Shown piece after piece: positions 12,006 to 25,703 of a stretch of 64,000 bases of DNA (position 1 is its first letter; every line of letters starts with the position of its first letter). Under the pieces are notes generated by a model. It saw nothing but the letters and a program-made list of their open reading frames with translations, did not search any database and had not been told where the DNA came from. Both the position numbers and the translations under genes were made by a program. Source of the stretch: Oenanthe sinensis (Eukaryota > Streptophyta > Magnoliopsida > Apiales > Apiaceae); contig CM053796.1 in assembly GCA_028671895.1 (NCBI GenBank), positions 28,456,860 through 28,520,859 on the forward strand, given 5' to 3'.

Positions 12006-15000
12006 ATGGAGGGAGATGAGGTGCCATTGGACGATAAGGCCAAGAGAATGAGAGATCTATTGTCCAGTTTTTACGCTATAGATTCTTCTGGTCATACCTG
12101 TAATACTAGTGTTAATGTTGATCATGCACTTCCCTTTAATGCATCTGGAAGATACGCCACACTTGATACCATCAACACTGCCTCCTTCGATCCCGATCGC
12201 TACATGAATCTTCTAGTAACTTCCATTTTCTAAATGCACGTTAATGTTTTGCATGTACAATCATGATCGCCAAATGTAGGTTGATATAATATGTATCATT
12301 CATGCAAATTAATTGATTTTAGTCGACAAACTCTACAAACCAGCTGTTAGCGATTATCTTGGTATAAATCATCGGTTGTAGTAATACAACCGAGTAGTAT
12401 AAATAATTAATCTACAATTCACTAGTTGTAGTTTGTAGATTATATAGTTTGTACTTGAATATATGTTAATATATTAGTGCTTTCGGCATTAGTAAATATG
12501 GTTATTTTTGTTGACCGGGCACTATAATTGTTTAACTTGAGTTGAAAAATGGTGATAATGAGTTTTGCAGAATAGCAAGTGATCAAGGTTAGCGGATTTT
12601 AGTGAAGATTTGGTGAAATAAATGTGGACTATTTATAAGTAGAAAAAGAATAAGAAAATGGTTAAATTTTATAATCTAGTTTTATCACCCCAATCATGTG
12701 AAAATGATTCAGCTTGGTTATGGGTGAACAAAATGAGGTTCCTACCTACATTTTGGCTGCAATAGAATAATGGAACTTTAAATTGCACACAGAATCACTT
12801 GAGGGTTATGCTAAACTGTAAACAGATAACAACCTCATACCTGGTGTGGAAAGAATCAACTTCTATGTTATTATTAGTATTGTTATTTAAAAAGGTTATG
12901 TTCATTTGTATGCTATAAGTTTGCTAGACTTGGCACATCACAATTCATGTATCTTTTTTGTCATGCAAAAGTTTAATATGTAGAAGGATCACCCCTTCCC
13001 CTGTAAATACAATATGAATTAGGATTTTGCCAATTGTAGGGAAATGAAAACCCCCTTATTGGGAAAAGTAGTGAATATCAAACTGAAACTGTGATTGTTA
13101 ACAAAAATTTCGGCTGACATTGATTGATTCTCCTTATTCTCTCCCCACTCTTCCCATTTTAAATTATGATCGCAGTCTTTATAGTAAAGTGATGTTGGAA
13201 TACATGACATTCAATTATTAACTTTTTGTCAAGGTACAAAAGTCAAATTTGGATGGGTTGCTTCAGCGGCATTTCGAAATGGCTGCTGAGATAAAGAATC
13301 TTGACACTGACTTGCAAATGTTAGTTTATGAAAATTATAACAAATTTATCAGTGCTACAGAAGCAATTAAAAGGTTAGGATGACCCTTATACTGAATAAC
13401 TTTGTTTCAGTTTACTGCTTTTTAGTGTTTGCATTGTGCAAGCTGATGAGAATTGAATGGTCTCTTTCAGAATGAAAGGTAATATTGCGGGCATGGAAGT
13501 CAATATGGAGCAGCTCTTAGAAAAGGTGTTACAGAAAGCAGAATGTTTTATTAATTTTCATCCTTATTCGAAGCAAGACAATGCAATTAAATGAGTAGTT
13601 TGGTCCAAAGTTTACATCTTTAATTGCAGATAACATGTGTGCAATCTAAAAGTGATGGGGTGAATACTTCTCTTCATGGGAAGAGGGATCATATTGAGAA
13701 AATGCATCGTACACGTAATCTTCTGCGTAAAGTTCAGGTAGATTTGAAACATGTGCCTAGACCTCTTACTTTCTGCTTATGTTATATAATGTCACAGAGT
13801 TACTACTTGAGGTGAACAGAACATTTGTTTAAAAGAATAAATTGTTGCATATGAGTAGAGAAAACAACACTGATGTACTCGTGGCTAATTGCTTCTCTGT
13901 GAATCTGGCGCACTATGCACATGTAGCTTGCATTGTAATCTTTATTTAGATAAATGCTAGCATGTTTGGCCTTTTCTTGTGGTTTATTATCTACTAGCAG
14001 AGTGGCAGATGTGTTATTCTTATACATTTCCTTTAGATTTTGCAATTTGTTGTCGGGCATGTATTGAATTATACAGATACAATCTCCTGTGAAATTCAGT
14101 TCATATATGATCTACCTACTAGACTTGGGAAGTGTATCAAATCTGAATCCTATGCAGATGCAGTGAGATTATATACCGGAGCCATGCCAATTTTTAAGGT
14201 TGCCGTTTTCTTCCACTTTATTTAAAAAAACAAATTGCAGTCTTGTTAGGAGAATTTTTCATCCATTGAAAACTGATATTTCCATTTAAATAATGAACTA
14301 GGCGTATGGGGACTCATCATTCAAAGACTGTAAGAGAGCTTCTGAACAAGAAGTATCTATAATTATAAGAACCTTGCAGGTATGTAATCTTGTATAATTT
14401 TCTTCAGATACTATCTTTTTTCCATAAGGATATGCAGTCACGACCTACATAACTACTAATTTGACTTCAATAAAACTCTTCAACAGTTTGAGTACATGAG
14501 AGAATGAAGGTATATATTATGGTAGATAGTTTTACATGTAATCTTTTGCAGATGGTTGAAGACCCTGGAGGAAAAGGAGCCTATTTGGCTTACCTTAAAA
14601 ATAAATAGTAGCATTTATTAAAAAGTTATTCTCATAACTTATATCTAAAAGTAACTTGTTTTCCTTTACAAAATGCAAAGTTTAATTATCAATCTGTATA
14701 AGCTATCAAAATTTAGAAATGACAAAAAAACATTATAAATTAAAAGAGGGGAGGTTAATATTGATTTTGGTGGTGTCAAGCTACATACATACAAAAAGTA
14801 CATATGAGAAAACTGGACCTGAAAAAGTCATGACGCTTGATTTGTGGAGTAGATGAGGTCATAAACCCTCTTTAGAATTCTGTGAACTTGAGTACCTTTT
14901 CTTGATATATACTCAGCATTGTAGTTCAGCATTATGTGCATGATCATTACATGTCATACAGCACTCATGTGTCACATTTCTTGAGTTTGTTATCCATCTC

Positions 15001-18000
15001 GAATTGATCTCTGTAGTTGAGGCGTTTGTGTTTAATTATAAATGTGTGTTGCATTCCCCCATGCTTGCACTGCCTTTACTATCACAAGGGGATGGAGAAA
15101 TTGTCTATAAGTATGGCCGAATTTTAAATCTTCCTGCTAGAATTATGGGATATAGCTGCCTTTCCCGAAAATCATGAGTGGGAAAAAAATGTGAACTTGC
15201 TCAACCTATGAAACTATACTTATGAATACAATACACTCGTAAATACAAATACCTGGTACTCTTTGGGATGGGTAACTTGGTCTCATTTGTTAACATCTTA
15301 ATGCTCCTGAATAAGAGTATGAGAGTCTAGCTGACCAAATCAAACATTTAGATAATTTGTTTAAAAAGATTTTTGCTCTGAACAGTTCATAAAGTTAACT
15401 ATTCCTGTGGAAAATTGTAACTGAATCATTCAACTTACATTATCGGCGCTAGTATTCTTCTTACTATCCCTTCTTCCTATATCAATTTAAATAGTATATT
15501 TGTAACTATTAATCTGTCCGAATTATGGGTTTTGACATAATTAAAATTTAGACTATACTGAATTTTTAAAATTTACATATTATTAACACAATCAACATTT
15601 TTCACGTTAAGTAATTTTAAATTTATTTCAATACACGTTTATAACTCTACATCTGATTGTTGATCTCTATATTCTTAAATTTATAACTATTCAAACTTTA
15701 TATAGTTACATAATAATTAGATAAAAAGGTTTGGTCTTGCATAATAAAATATTATTAAGATATGGTATAATGTATACAATTAATTTGTCAAACAACTTAT
15801 TTAATCAATTTGGATAAAGTTACAAATTTGATAATTCAGACATTATTAAAATGTATATATCAAACAATATTAATCATTCAACATTCAGATTTTTTATTCA
15901 TTCAGATCATTCTGAAATATTAATTATTCGAATTTGCCAAATGACACAATTTAAAATCTGCCTAATAGTAAATTGTTTCTTTCAGGGGAAGGTATTTGCC
16001 GATTCTGAGTCCATACAGGCAAGAGCCGAAGCTGTAATGCTTTTAAATCAGCTGAATTTCCCGGTATGTAGTCCATTCTCTCATTTAGTCATTTTTGTAA
16101 CATTTGATTCACTTGTTTTTGAATCTAGCAAATGAATCTCTCTCAGTGCCAAATGACCTTGGTTTACAAGCACAAGCACTTTTTACATATGCATCCAGGT
16201 GTTACGATTTTTTTTTTGACAGGTTGACAGTTTGAAAGATGAAGTACTTGAAAAGTTGGAACAAGTCCTTGGAGATATGAATCTCGAGTCTGGAGAAATA
16301 TCTCAACTTCAGGATGATTATGATAATTCCTCTAAAGAACAAATCATTCCCAAATTAAGTCCTAAGAATTCTCAAAGGGTAAGTGAGAGATATATGTCTC
16401 ACTCGTTGAGTATAATTTGATACTAGTAGTAAAAGCTTTTCATTGTAGCCTCGTGGCAAGGCTCTTTCCTCTCTCCCCCCTCTCGATTACCGTCAGTCTC
16501 GTCTCATCTTGATTTGGCTATACTTGTATGTAGCCAGCCATGTTAGCTCCACATGAAAGCCTTTAGTCAGCCGCTTCCCCTGTAGTCGTCAGCTCGTTCT
16601 TGACAAACTCATATGAGCGGGTAGATCTCTACAACTACTAGTAAACTATATTATGGGTCATTATGAAGGTGCCCGTAGAGTTTTACTCTCATTTCAATTC
16701 GCTACTTCCATGATCATTGTGGCAGGATAAGTTTCCTTGCTCCCATTGATTCCTATGAATATAGGACACTTGTATTTCTCAACCTACAGTTATCCTTAAA
16801 CTTCCGTCCTTGGTGGAGATCCGAATAGGCATCTTGAGAAGAAATTCTAGAAATAATATAGACAAATTTGAACTAGTAACTAATCCTAACATATAAGTAC
16901 TGAAAAAACAGTTGCTTGATTGCGTGGCCCGACAGGGTCTTCAAGGAGCAGCAAGCAACAGCTTCTCAGCCCCCCTGACCTTATTTCCAGTATAGTTGTC
17001 TGGCTACTTAATTCGCTGTCCATGGGCATAGATGTGTCATCTTTTGACATATATACTTTGGAACCTTCAGCTTTTTATATAATACTCCTTTTGTATTATT
17101 CTGTTATCCTTTTTCATATCTTTTTCTTTCTTGTTAAAATATTTGCAGTATGGGAGTTGGTAGAGCTAGCTAATTGGTTTGCCAGTGAAATTTAGTTACT
17201 CAGATAGCATCAAATCACTAATTAATAATCTCAAATAATCTGGTTTTTTCAATTCAAGTTGTTGATGACATCTAAGCAATAGACAAAACTGGAGTTTATT
17301 TAATGAAGATCTAATGCAGCTATACCTTATAATAAGTGTATACCTTCTTGCTCCCTGTCAAAATAGATGTTTGATTTCAGATTCTGAAAGTCAAATCAAC
17401 TGGTATTACTTCATACACAATTTTCAGTTACTATGTAAGCATTAACCAAAACTGGATTAATTTATTGATTTTGAATTTGAAACAAGTCAGGTTGACTTGC
17501 AAAAGTTTAAAAAGTCATGTACTTTTGGTAGAGAGGGTAGCTAATGAATGCACAATATGTCCTTGTAGATCAATGTGTATAAGAGATATTTGCCAGTAGA
17601 TTACTTTAGAATGTCCAGATTTACATGTATTGGGATAATATAACCATTAGCCCCTTGTCCCCCTTCCCAATAAATGAAAAAGCTGCGTCATATTATATAT
17701 CTTTGGTAGTTTGGTTTTCCTTCTGCATTGGATATTTGTCGAGTAAAAGAACTGCAAAGGCCTCAATCCCTTAATGACCTCATATTAGAATTTAGAAGTG
17801 TAATCGTGCCGAGCCAAGCCGAACACTCTTAGGCTAGAATTCGAGCTCGACTAAAAAGTTCGAGCTCGAGTTCGATCGAGGCTTTAATTTCAAGATCGAA
17901 GCTCCGCTGAAAAAAATCTAAATGTTCGAGCTCAGCTCGAAAGCCCACATTGATTTTACAAATTATTGACAAAAGCTCGAATATGATAGTTCAGCTCGAG

Positions 18001-21000
18001 GTCAACTCAATTCAAGCTCAATTATATATATATTGAAAAATATAAGCTCGATTAGGGTTGAAAACTGAGTAATTTGAAGCTCGAGCTCGGCTCAATAAAA
18101 TATTCGAACAGTTCGAGCTCGGCTCGATTATTATCGAGCCAGATTCAAATATTTTATGAGCTGGGCTCGAATAGCTCACTAATAGTTTGACTCATAACAC
18201 ACCTACCTCATATCACTGCTGCAGTCATTATTGAGTGAAAGTACCTATCATTCAGATTATAATATAGAAAGCAGTAGGGGTTGAATTGTTTGAGGCATGT
18301 ATGAAGGTGTCAATGTAGCATAAAGTAATCCAGTGTTACTGAAGGAATGATATGCATAATTTAGACATGTTACTGATGTTGAATTAGTTAGTAATAACAC
18401 ATATATACCCACTTCATTTTCTTCTTTTTACTCTCTGTTTCGATTTTTGGGTACTTGTCCTGTAAAGTGTCAGTTTTTATTTCAACTGAACTACTGTCAT
18501 AATTGCCCTTTTTTCTTATCTTTAGGTATCAACTCGTGAGTTTGTGGAAGCTGTCCGTGCTTATAAAGTAATATTCCCTGATTCGAGAGAGCAGCTGATC
18601 AGGCTTCTGAAGGATTTAATAATGAAGTATGGGTGACTTCATTTGTGTAACTGAGTAACTGGTCTTGGGACGTGAAGGATATTTCCTCTGTTTCTTGGTT
18701 TAGTTCTCATTTTTCATTTTCCACTGCTATCAATCTGAAAGTATAAGCATCTGATTGTCCAGGCACTTTGAAGTCACCCAAAGCCGCATCGACAAACAAA
18801 TTTCTTCTACAGATCTTTTAGAAATGCTACGTAAGTTTTTTTGCCTGTTTCACAAATCTGTGTGTTTTTATTGATGCGCTTTATATCAATATAAATATAC
18901 AGAATACATATTGATTCCCTCTAAAGGCCTACAGAATTCATATTGATTCCCTCTAAAGGCCTGTGATGTAAATTCTCTAGATAGGGGCAGCGTCGTAGTC
19001 CTACAAAAGGATTTAGTCACAGGTAGAGAGAAATGGAAAACTCCTTTGCTTATTTTTATCACCAGACAACTTTTTTTACTCCTAATATTTATATTTGAAG
19101 AAACTCCCAACTTCCTCACTTTTCTTTATTGAAAAATTATTCTTACCTCTATTACTTTTGTTCCACCCTGTAAAGAAAAATGGATGGTTGTTAAACTGTA
19201 AACATTAGATGATGCTTCTCGCAAATTTGTGAGTGATCTACCAGAATAATATATATGTAAATAAAGATAGCACATACGATGATAAAATTAACCCGGAACC
19301 ATCCCTTTGTCAGGCTATACAAGAGCTCCTGACTTTGTTTAAGCTTTATACCTAAATTTATACCAAGTCATGAACCATCATTGGGACCAAGATGAAAGTC
19401 GTTCCATGGATATCACTGGGATGATCTCATGTTAATTTCTTGATAATCCAACATGGCAAAATTTTAAAGACTTCAATTATTGCATCTACTTCATATAGTG
19501 GCAGATACAATTTTCAGATCAAGTTAAACCTTGTTTTTTCTAGGCCCATTATTGCAGTCCATATTTGATTTTTCATAGTCTGAATTAGTTTACTTTAATA
19601 ACCCCCTCCTCCCACCCCCTCAAAGACACACATTTACATAATATACATGCAGTGGACCAGTTGATGTTACATTGTTTCTTGGTCATTAGGGGGAAAATAG
19701 GCATCAGTAGTTTTACTTGTTGCAATCTGACTGCCAAAGGCAAAATATCATTACAGGTGGTATTTGGACTAATGTGCTCGTGATGGATGAAATTTTACCC
19801 GAGGCTTCTTTTCCTGAGTTTTCTTTAAAGGTTTTCTTTGCACCTTTCAAGTATAATCAAGTTAGAATTTGGTTGCGACAATATTACACAAAATTGCTTA
19901 CTCTGTATATATAAATTTGGCAAATGAGGCTCGGTTTCTGGGATATTGGGAGTTTTAAATAAGTTATATCAAGACCTTTTGTTAGGTTTTTCTTTCATTC
20001 TAAATTGTGTCATGTTCATATAAACTTTATAGTAGAAATTTAATGTTTAAGTTCTTCATAATGTCAGGCTGCCCGTGTTGCTGTCGAGCACTTTGTTGCT
20101 ATTTCATTTTCTTGTCTTCTACTTAATATATCTGGTAAGTTCACCTATACCTCAAGTATCGTACTTGCATCCTATACAATTTGGCTGCCTTCTTCCAAAA
20201 TTTTGGGAAGGATAAAAACAATCTTTTTTATAGAAAACTTTTTTTAGATGAACAAATATCTTTGAATGATAAAAAGGGAATCCTTTTGAATTCAAATAAA
20301 AGAAGATTGGGGGGGGGGGGGGGGGGTAGCCAGGTGGATCAAGGCAACAACATTATAGTCTGCTTTTAACTTGAATTTTCTGAGGCTTATAAAGTTATTG
20401 GTAATGGGTGTCTTAAATGATATTCAACGACTTGATTCTGGAGACCTAATTCAGTTGGTTTTTGCATCATATATATATATATATGTTAATTACATTATTT
20501 ATTTGATTACTAAAGCATATCTACGGGGTCCATTTAATGTTTGTCTTTAAAAGTTTTCTATGAGATTTCTTATTTGAATTGTACTCCATTGGCAGAACCT
20601 CTTACAAAACTCCAAAGGAGGCAGAAGGAGGGACTAGAAGAGGAATACTCTTTTCAGGGTGTCCTAGAAGCCAGTAAAAAAGCTGTAATCCAAGACAGTA
20701 TGAGTATCTTACTGGTAATTAATGAGCTTGTTTGACAGCTACATTTTACATTTTCCGTTACCTCAGTTGAAGACCATATCTTTGGACAGTTTATGATTTA
20801 ACGTTTCTATTTTCCTTTTCTCTTCCGGGCGTTCTCCAAAAAAACTTTACTATGCAGAACTGTGCATCCTACTTATACTTATATCAGATAAGAATAGTGG
20901 GAGTTACAAAACGCTTATTATAAAATAAGCGAAGAAATAATAAATAACAATTTGAATAAAAAAAGTTCACATAATAAAAATAAAAGAATTTATGTTATAA

Positions 21001-24000
21001 TTAATGAATCCTTATTTGTCTAAAATAAGCACATAAAATGTTTACACAATGTAAAATCATAGTGGACATAATTAAAACATACTGCTTCAATGGAACATAA
21101 AGAAGTGGGACTGTAGTAGTGTGAGATTTCACAGTCACACTGGCAGCAGTATAACACAACTGAGTTTATATCTAAAATTTAAACATCTGACCAGTGGCTT
21201 CAGTACAACATACTCCTGCTTCACGTTACTTCTTAGTTTGTTACCATATCATCATTTCATTCAATTGCATGTAATTACACAATTTAAACATTTATATTAC
21301 TTAAATGAAAATAAATATAATATATTATAAATGATTCGGTTCGCTTTGGTTGGATCACAATACTGGAATTGAACCATTTAAAATGGTTCAGTTTCTCGGT
21401 TGTAGTTCGATTCTGTTTTAAATGGTCCGATTATTATCGGTTTGTCTTTTTCGGTTAGTTTGCACTAGTAATTAGTAATCACATTTTTATTACAAATTAT
21501 TAGTTATCTGATTCTTTAATCTCTTTACCTTTCTTCTGTATTATGTCTGATTTTCTTTACATAATTATAGATTAGACTACAGTATAGTCTTCTGAATCAT
21601 GTAATCGTTTATTCTAGGACTTCCGTCAGCTTCTTGAAGAAAATCTAGGCCTGCTTCTAAATTTAAATAAATTGATTATTGAATGGGTTCATCGAGGATT
21701 TCAAGACTTGTGCAAAAAACTTGATGATCACTTCCGATCGCTTTCAAGAATAAACACCTTGGCTGGAGTTACAGAGGGTACACAGAGTGACAAAGTGCTT
21801 CCTGGGCTTGTTCTAGTGATGGCTGAACTCTCAATTTTTATCGAACAAATTGCTATACCACGAATTACCGAGGCAAGTTTTCTAATAGTAACATGTTTTG
21901 TATCACGTATTTTAAGATGTGTTTAACACAGTACTAATTCTTCCGAGTCTGAGGAACCTACTTTAAAATTTTCAATTGAACTCTTCAGGAGATGGCAATT
22001 TCTTTTTGTGAAAGTGGTGCAAGAGGATATAATTCTGGACCTGCTTTTGTTTCTGAAGAACTTCGTCATACTTTCCATTCAGCGGGTGAAAAGTTCTTGC
22101 ACCTTGTATGAATTCTGTATCCTATGGTTCTAGTGTTTATTAATTTTCTTATATTGTTCAATATCAGTCTAGTCAAATGACTGTTAATTTTTACCTTTTT
22201 CGGTATCTTCGGAACTGTTTACTGCTGTCTTGGTAAATTTTAAACCTGGTCAGACAGTTACTGTAAGTTGACAGAATCTTCTATTGCAATTGCAGACCAA
22301 AATATCTATTGGTGTCTAATTGTTTGCATGTATAGTTTTGCTACCTGGTTTTCATGTATTATAGTTGTTGGGTTTGGGTTTAGGGACTCTGCAATCTATA
22401 ACATTCCTTATGGTACCCTAAAATTGGTGAAAAACTAGAAATCTTGAAATCGGATTGGTTATATGCATTGTAGGATTAGATATACAATTTAAACTAAATG
22501 ATGCTGCTTATTGCCAACCTTAATTATAACACGTACTAATAGTAATCCCCGTGTGATTTTTGGTTGTGCAAATAGGTTCTGTATCATTTGCAAGATATGA
22601 TTAACAAGTTGTTGGTCAGCTAATAACCTTAAATATATTAGGCAACTCTGAGCTCTGATGTTATAACAGATTTCTTTTCTCTGCAATGGTAAGCTAGAAA
22701 CCTCTATTATAGTTTATAAATTATAATTTAACACCAGTCTTTGTGTTGCTACTTGCACTAACAGAAGGAAGATGCAATTCAGGAGTCTTTGATTTCTATA
22801 TATATATCACGACTAGTGACACTTAATGAAACTCATTAAGCACAGTTCTGCACGTAGAAGTCTTTATTGAAATGTATATGTGAAATTGATGTGATCAGTC
22901 AAAAGTGGGTAATATCTTGAGATTCACAATATATAAAACTGAAACTGATGCTTTAAATTTACACGAGGTTCGTAACAACTGATCTCGTGATTTTTGTGGA
23001 CAGTATATAAAAATCAGGATGAAAAAAATATCAGCTATATTAAGGAAGAGGTTTAGAGCGCCAAATTGGGTCAAGGTGGGGACAGTTTATGAGCTTGGGC
23101 CTTTGAGAAAATATATAGCTAAGCAAATCAGTTTTCCTTGTTACAATTTTGTTTTTTTTTACAGCACAAAGAACCTAGAGAAGTTCATATGTTTGTTGAT
23201 CTTTTACTTCAAGAGGTAAGTATGTGTTTTATTCTTGTATATATTATGCTTGTATGCAATGTTACTCTGACTCGGGTACAGAGTATCGGACACGATACAT
23301 ATCCGAGTGTCCGACTCGAAAAATCTAAAAATTGGGGACACGGGGACACTGTCCAATTTTTGGACACGGGTGCGGGGACACAATATAATATATTAATAAA
23401 TATGTATGGTAGGCAAGACATCTTAACAAATAGAAACCATAAAACTCATATTAAACGCTATTTTGTAAAGGACTTTAAAATTAGGCGTATTCTCTACTTT
23501 TATCTCATTTTTGTTCTTTTTCTTTCCTCATATATTTATCTTGAATCATTCGATTGACTCATATGTGGTCTTTAAGTTAGTCAAAGTGTCCACATTTCGG
23601 TCAAAGGATCCGACACGAAATAAGTGTCGTGTCCGAGTGTCCAAGTATCCGACACGAGTACGAATACTGAAATAGAAGAGTCGGAGTAACATAGCTTGTA
23701 TGTATTTCTTTACTTCATCATTAGATTTACCGTGTTGATATTTTTAATATTAATATTTATTGAGAACCAAATGCTGCCAGATACTGTCCACTCTTGATCT
23801 CATGTGCCTTGGGTTACCTCGTGGCAGTTGAAAGTAATAGGAAACAAAGTCAAGCAGATTTTACCTCAAGGACCCTCCCATAAGCATCGACATACAGACA
23901 GCAATGGAAGTGCCAGTTCATCACTCAGTAACTCATTTGGTAATGATAAAATGAGCAAATCTAATCCGCACAGGACTAGAAGCCAGCTTCTAGAAACTCA

Positions 24001-24712
24001 TCTAATAAATTTATTTAAGCAAAAGCTGGAAATATTCACTAAAGTTGAACATACGCAGGTACAGAAATTATATTTTCAGATGAACAACTTATATTGGCAG
24101 TACAATTTAGATTCAGATATATTGTCAAATGCAGGAATCAGTCTTTTCAACTATTCTAAAACTTTGCTTGAAAAGTTTGCACGAGTTGGTCAGGCTCCAG
24201 ACTTTTAACAGGAGCGGCTTTCAGCAAATTCAATTAGATATGCAGTTCTTAAGGTCTGTTTTAAAGGAAACTGCTGAAGATGAAGCTGCTGTTAATTTCC
24301 TGCTTGATGAGGTATTAAGAAAACAAAGTGTCATGGTTAATTGTCTCTTATAATTTGCTCTTCTAGATTTCCATCTATTTTCACGGGCTCATCCAAACAA
24401 TATGAACTTGACCCTACATAATTTATCGTGAAAAATCTTCACTGGTTTAATGCAGTGCTCCAACAATCTAGTATTAGTATAGGTAGTGAATCGAAGTATA
24501 GTCTGTACAGATAATACAAATTTTGTTAATCTGAATTATATGTGGCTTTCAGAATGACAATGTAGTAAAGATGTTAATATCTTGTTGAGCAGGTGATTGT
24601 CGCTGCAGGGACGCGTTGTCTTGATCCAATTCTTTTGGACCCCCCTGTCTTGGACAAACTGATTCAGACAAAGCTGGCAAAGTATTCTGAAAAAAGTCAA
24701 GTTCCACCGTAG
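12006..24712 (+). CDS. VPS51: VPS51 homolog, GARP/EARP tethering-complex subunit (UNHINGED), 791 aa
   Basis: Seen: twenty exons, 12006-12215, 13234-13373, 13471-13525, 13630-13737, 14100-14198, 14302-14379, 15986-16063, 16223-16378, 18526-18626, 18763-18830, 19757-19830, 20068-20134, 20596-20714, 21618-21872, 21989-22105, 23004-23075, 23165-23215, 23828-24058, 24135-24311 and 24593-24712. They sum to 792 codons with all phases matching. The N-terminus (KRMRDLLSSFYAID, then DGLLQRHFEMAAEIKNLD) is the Vps51/Dor1-type coiled-coil domain. Later landmarks are FADSESIQARAEA, RKRFRAPNWVKHKEPREVHM and LDPILLDPPVLDKL. Known: VPS51 joins VPS52, VPS53 and VPS54 in the GARP complex, tethering endosome-derived vesicles at the trans-Golgi; the Arabidopsis mutant unhinged has leaf and vein defects. 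Odd: intron 14 is GC-AG (GAG|GCAAGT at 21873). Several introns hold repeats. The family assignment is firm; short exon boundaries are by eye. Confidence 0.93.
17800..18195. repeat. GAGCTCGAG-rich palindromic repeat in VPS51 intron 8
   Basis: The stretch is dense in alternating TTCGAGCTCGAG, GCTCGAGCTCGG and their complements, giving strong self-complementarity over about 380 bp inside the 2.1-kb eighth intron. It resembles the foldback-like dispersed repeats common in dicot introns. The ends and superfamily are undetermined. It lies between exons that splice in frame, so it is intronic cargo. Confidence 0.6.
20308..20326 (+). repeat. Poly-G tract in VPS51 intron 12
   Basis: An uninterrupted run of about 17-19 G residues inside an intron of VPS51. 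It could form G-quadruplex structure or be a length-variable or mis-assembled homopolymer. It lies away from splice sites. Confidence 0.7.
21325..21470. repeat. GGTTCGGTT-type repeat in VPS51 intron 13
   Basis: The sequence repeats GATTCGGTTCG, AAATGGTTCAG, TCGGTTGTAG and AAATGGTCCGATT, with complementary segments AACCATTT/AAATGGTT forming an inverted centre. It is a short dispersed plant repeat of unknown class with no coding potential. Confidence 0.45.
23257..23694. mobile_element. hAT-like MITE, copy 1 (VPS51 intron 17)
   Basis: A 438-bp element with terminal inverted repeats: the left end reads CAATGTTACTCTGACTC and the right end reads GAGTCGGAGTAACATAG. It is flanked by a perfect 8-bp duplication, CTTGTATG at 23249-23256 and 23695-23702. 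An 8-bp target duplication and short TIRs are typical of the hAT superfamily. The subterminal regions repeat GTGTCGGACACG-like palindromes. There is no intact ORF, so it is non-autonomous. A second full copy lies at 36637-37076. Confidence 0.85.
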
Positions 24713-25678
24713 AAAAAGCTGGTACATAAAAATGCAGATAGCCAGCAACCCTTCAAAAGTTGCAGTCCTCCGGACTGCTAGAGCTCTGTATGAATGCTTT
24801 AAATGAAGTGGCTTGAGTTTGATGCGTGAGAGTTTCCAGAAGTTGCTTGAGCATGTCTCTTTTTTTAATAATGTAGTAGAGAATAAGAGAAGATACTGCT
24901 ATAATATGGGAGCAAATATTACCAAAACTAAAACTAAAAATACTAGCTGATAATGAAAGGAAGCAGAGAGACTAGAAAATGAAGCTGAAGAAAGATTGCT
25001 TTGGTGTGTTTTACTTCTGCCCGGATCAATCTATTTATAGGCAAATGAATGAACAAGAGCATTAATTACAATGATAAAATTCTACTCCTAAAATTTAGCC
25101 TTACTATTTGGTCATGGACAAATATGACGATATAATTCGAATTACGGTTTTTTTTTGTGACAAGAATTCAAATTATAGGCAAGTGAGCCATTCAAAGAGC
25201 ATGTAAAACGATTTGAGGGGAGAGATTTGACAAAATAAAATAGAATACAATATTTCTAGCATTAGTGTATAATAAATACTAGTTTATATCCCCTGCAATA
25301 CATGAATCAAATTGTTTTAATATTTTAAAATTTGATCCAAATTTCAAAATACGATTTAAATCTGATCCTATTTAAGATAAAATTTGAAAATAATTGTTTG
25401 AATTTGAAAATAACCTAAATCGACTCATTTTTAAAATATTACTTTTTTGACACTTAAATATTCAATTTCATTTGATTTTAAATTGACATAAAATTAATTC
25501 ACTTGACCACATCCCAACTCGAAATTGTCATCACTTGTATTTAATAACAAGAGCCAATAATCAACAAGCTTCCAATTATTTATTCACTAAATAATATCGG
25601 GTCGGATCGATTGAATCGGGTTGGGTGGAGTCGAGTCGGGTCGGATGAGCATCATTCCTGATTCCCCCTCGTCTCAAT
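24713..25678. other. VPS51 3'UTR and MCM7 promoter spacer
   Basis: The VPS51 3'UTR probably occupies the first few hundred bases. The remainder is AT-rich without a gene. A GC-richer tract with GGGTCGGATCGATTG-like repeats (about 25600-25650) precedes the E2F sites of MCM7. Confidence 0.5.
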
Positions 25679-25690
25679 TTTCCCGCGAAA
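25679..25690 (+). promoter_or_regulatory. E2F binding site 1 of MCM7
   Basis: TTTCCCGCGAAA matches the E2F consensus TTTSSCGS on both strands. It lies 135 bp upstream of the MCM7 start codon. Plant MCM genes are established E2F/DP targets at G1/S, so the site fits the gene. Confidence 0.85.
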
Positions 25691-25703
25691 TGTATTTAAG
25701 CAA

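Noticed and set aside
14552..14608. Exon-like segment after TTTTGCAG in VPS51 (MVEDPGGKGAYL...)
   Set aside because: It runs into a stop soon after, has no matching donor, and the protein is continuous without it (TLQ then GKVFADSES).
15455..15850. Stowaway MITE beginning near TTACTATCCCTTCTTCC in VPS51 intron 6
   Set aside because: The left end is only weakly Stowaway-like and no matching right end was found.
23138..23557. 139-codon plus-strand ORF in the VPS51 region
   Set aside because: It crosses a VPS51 exon in the wrong frame and runs into the hAT-like MITE. No family resemblance.
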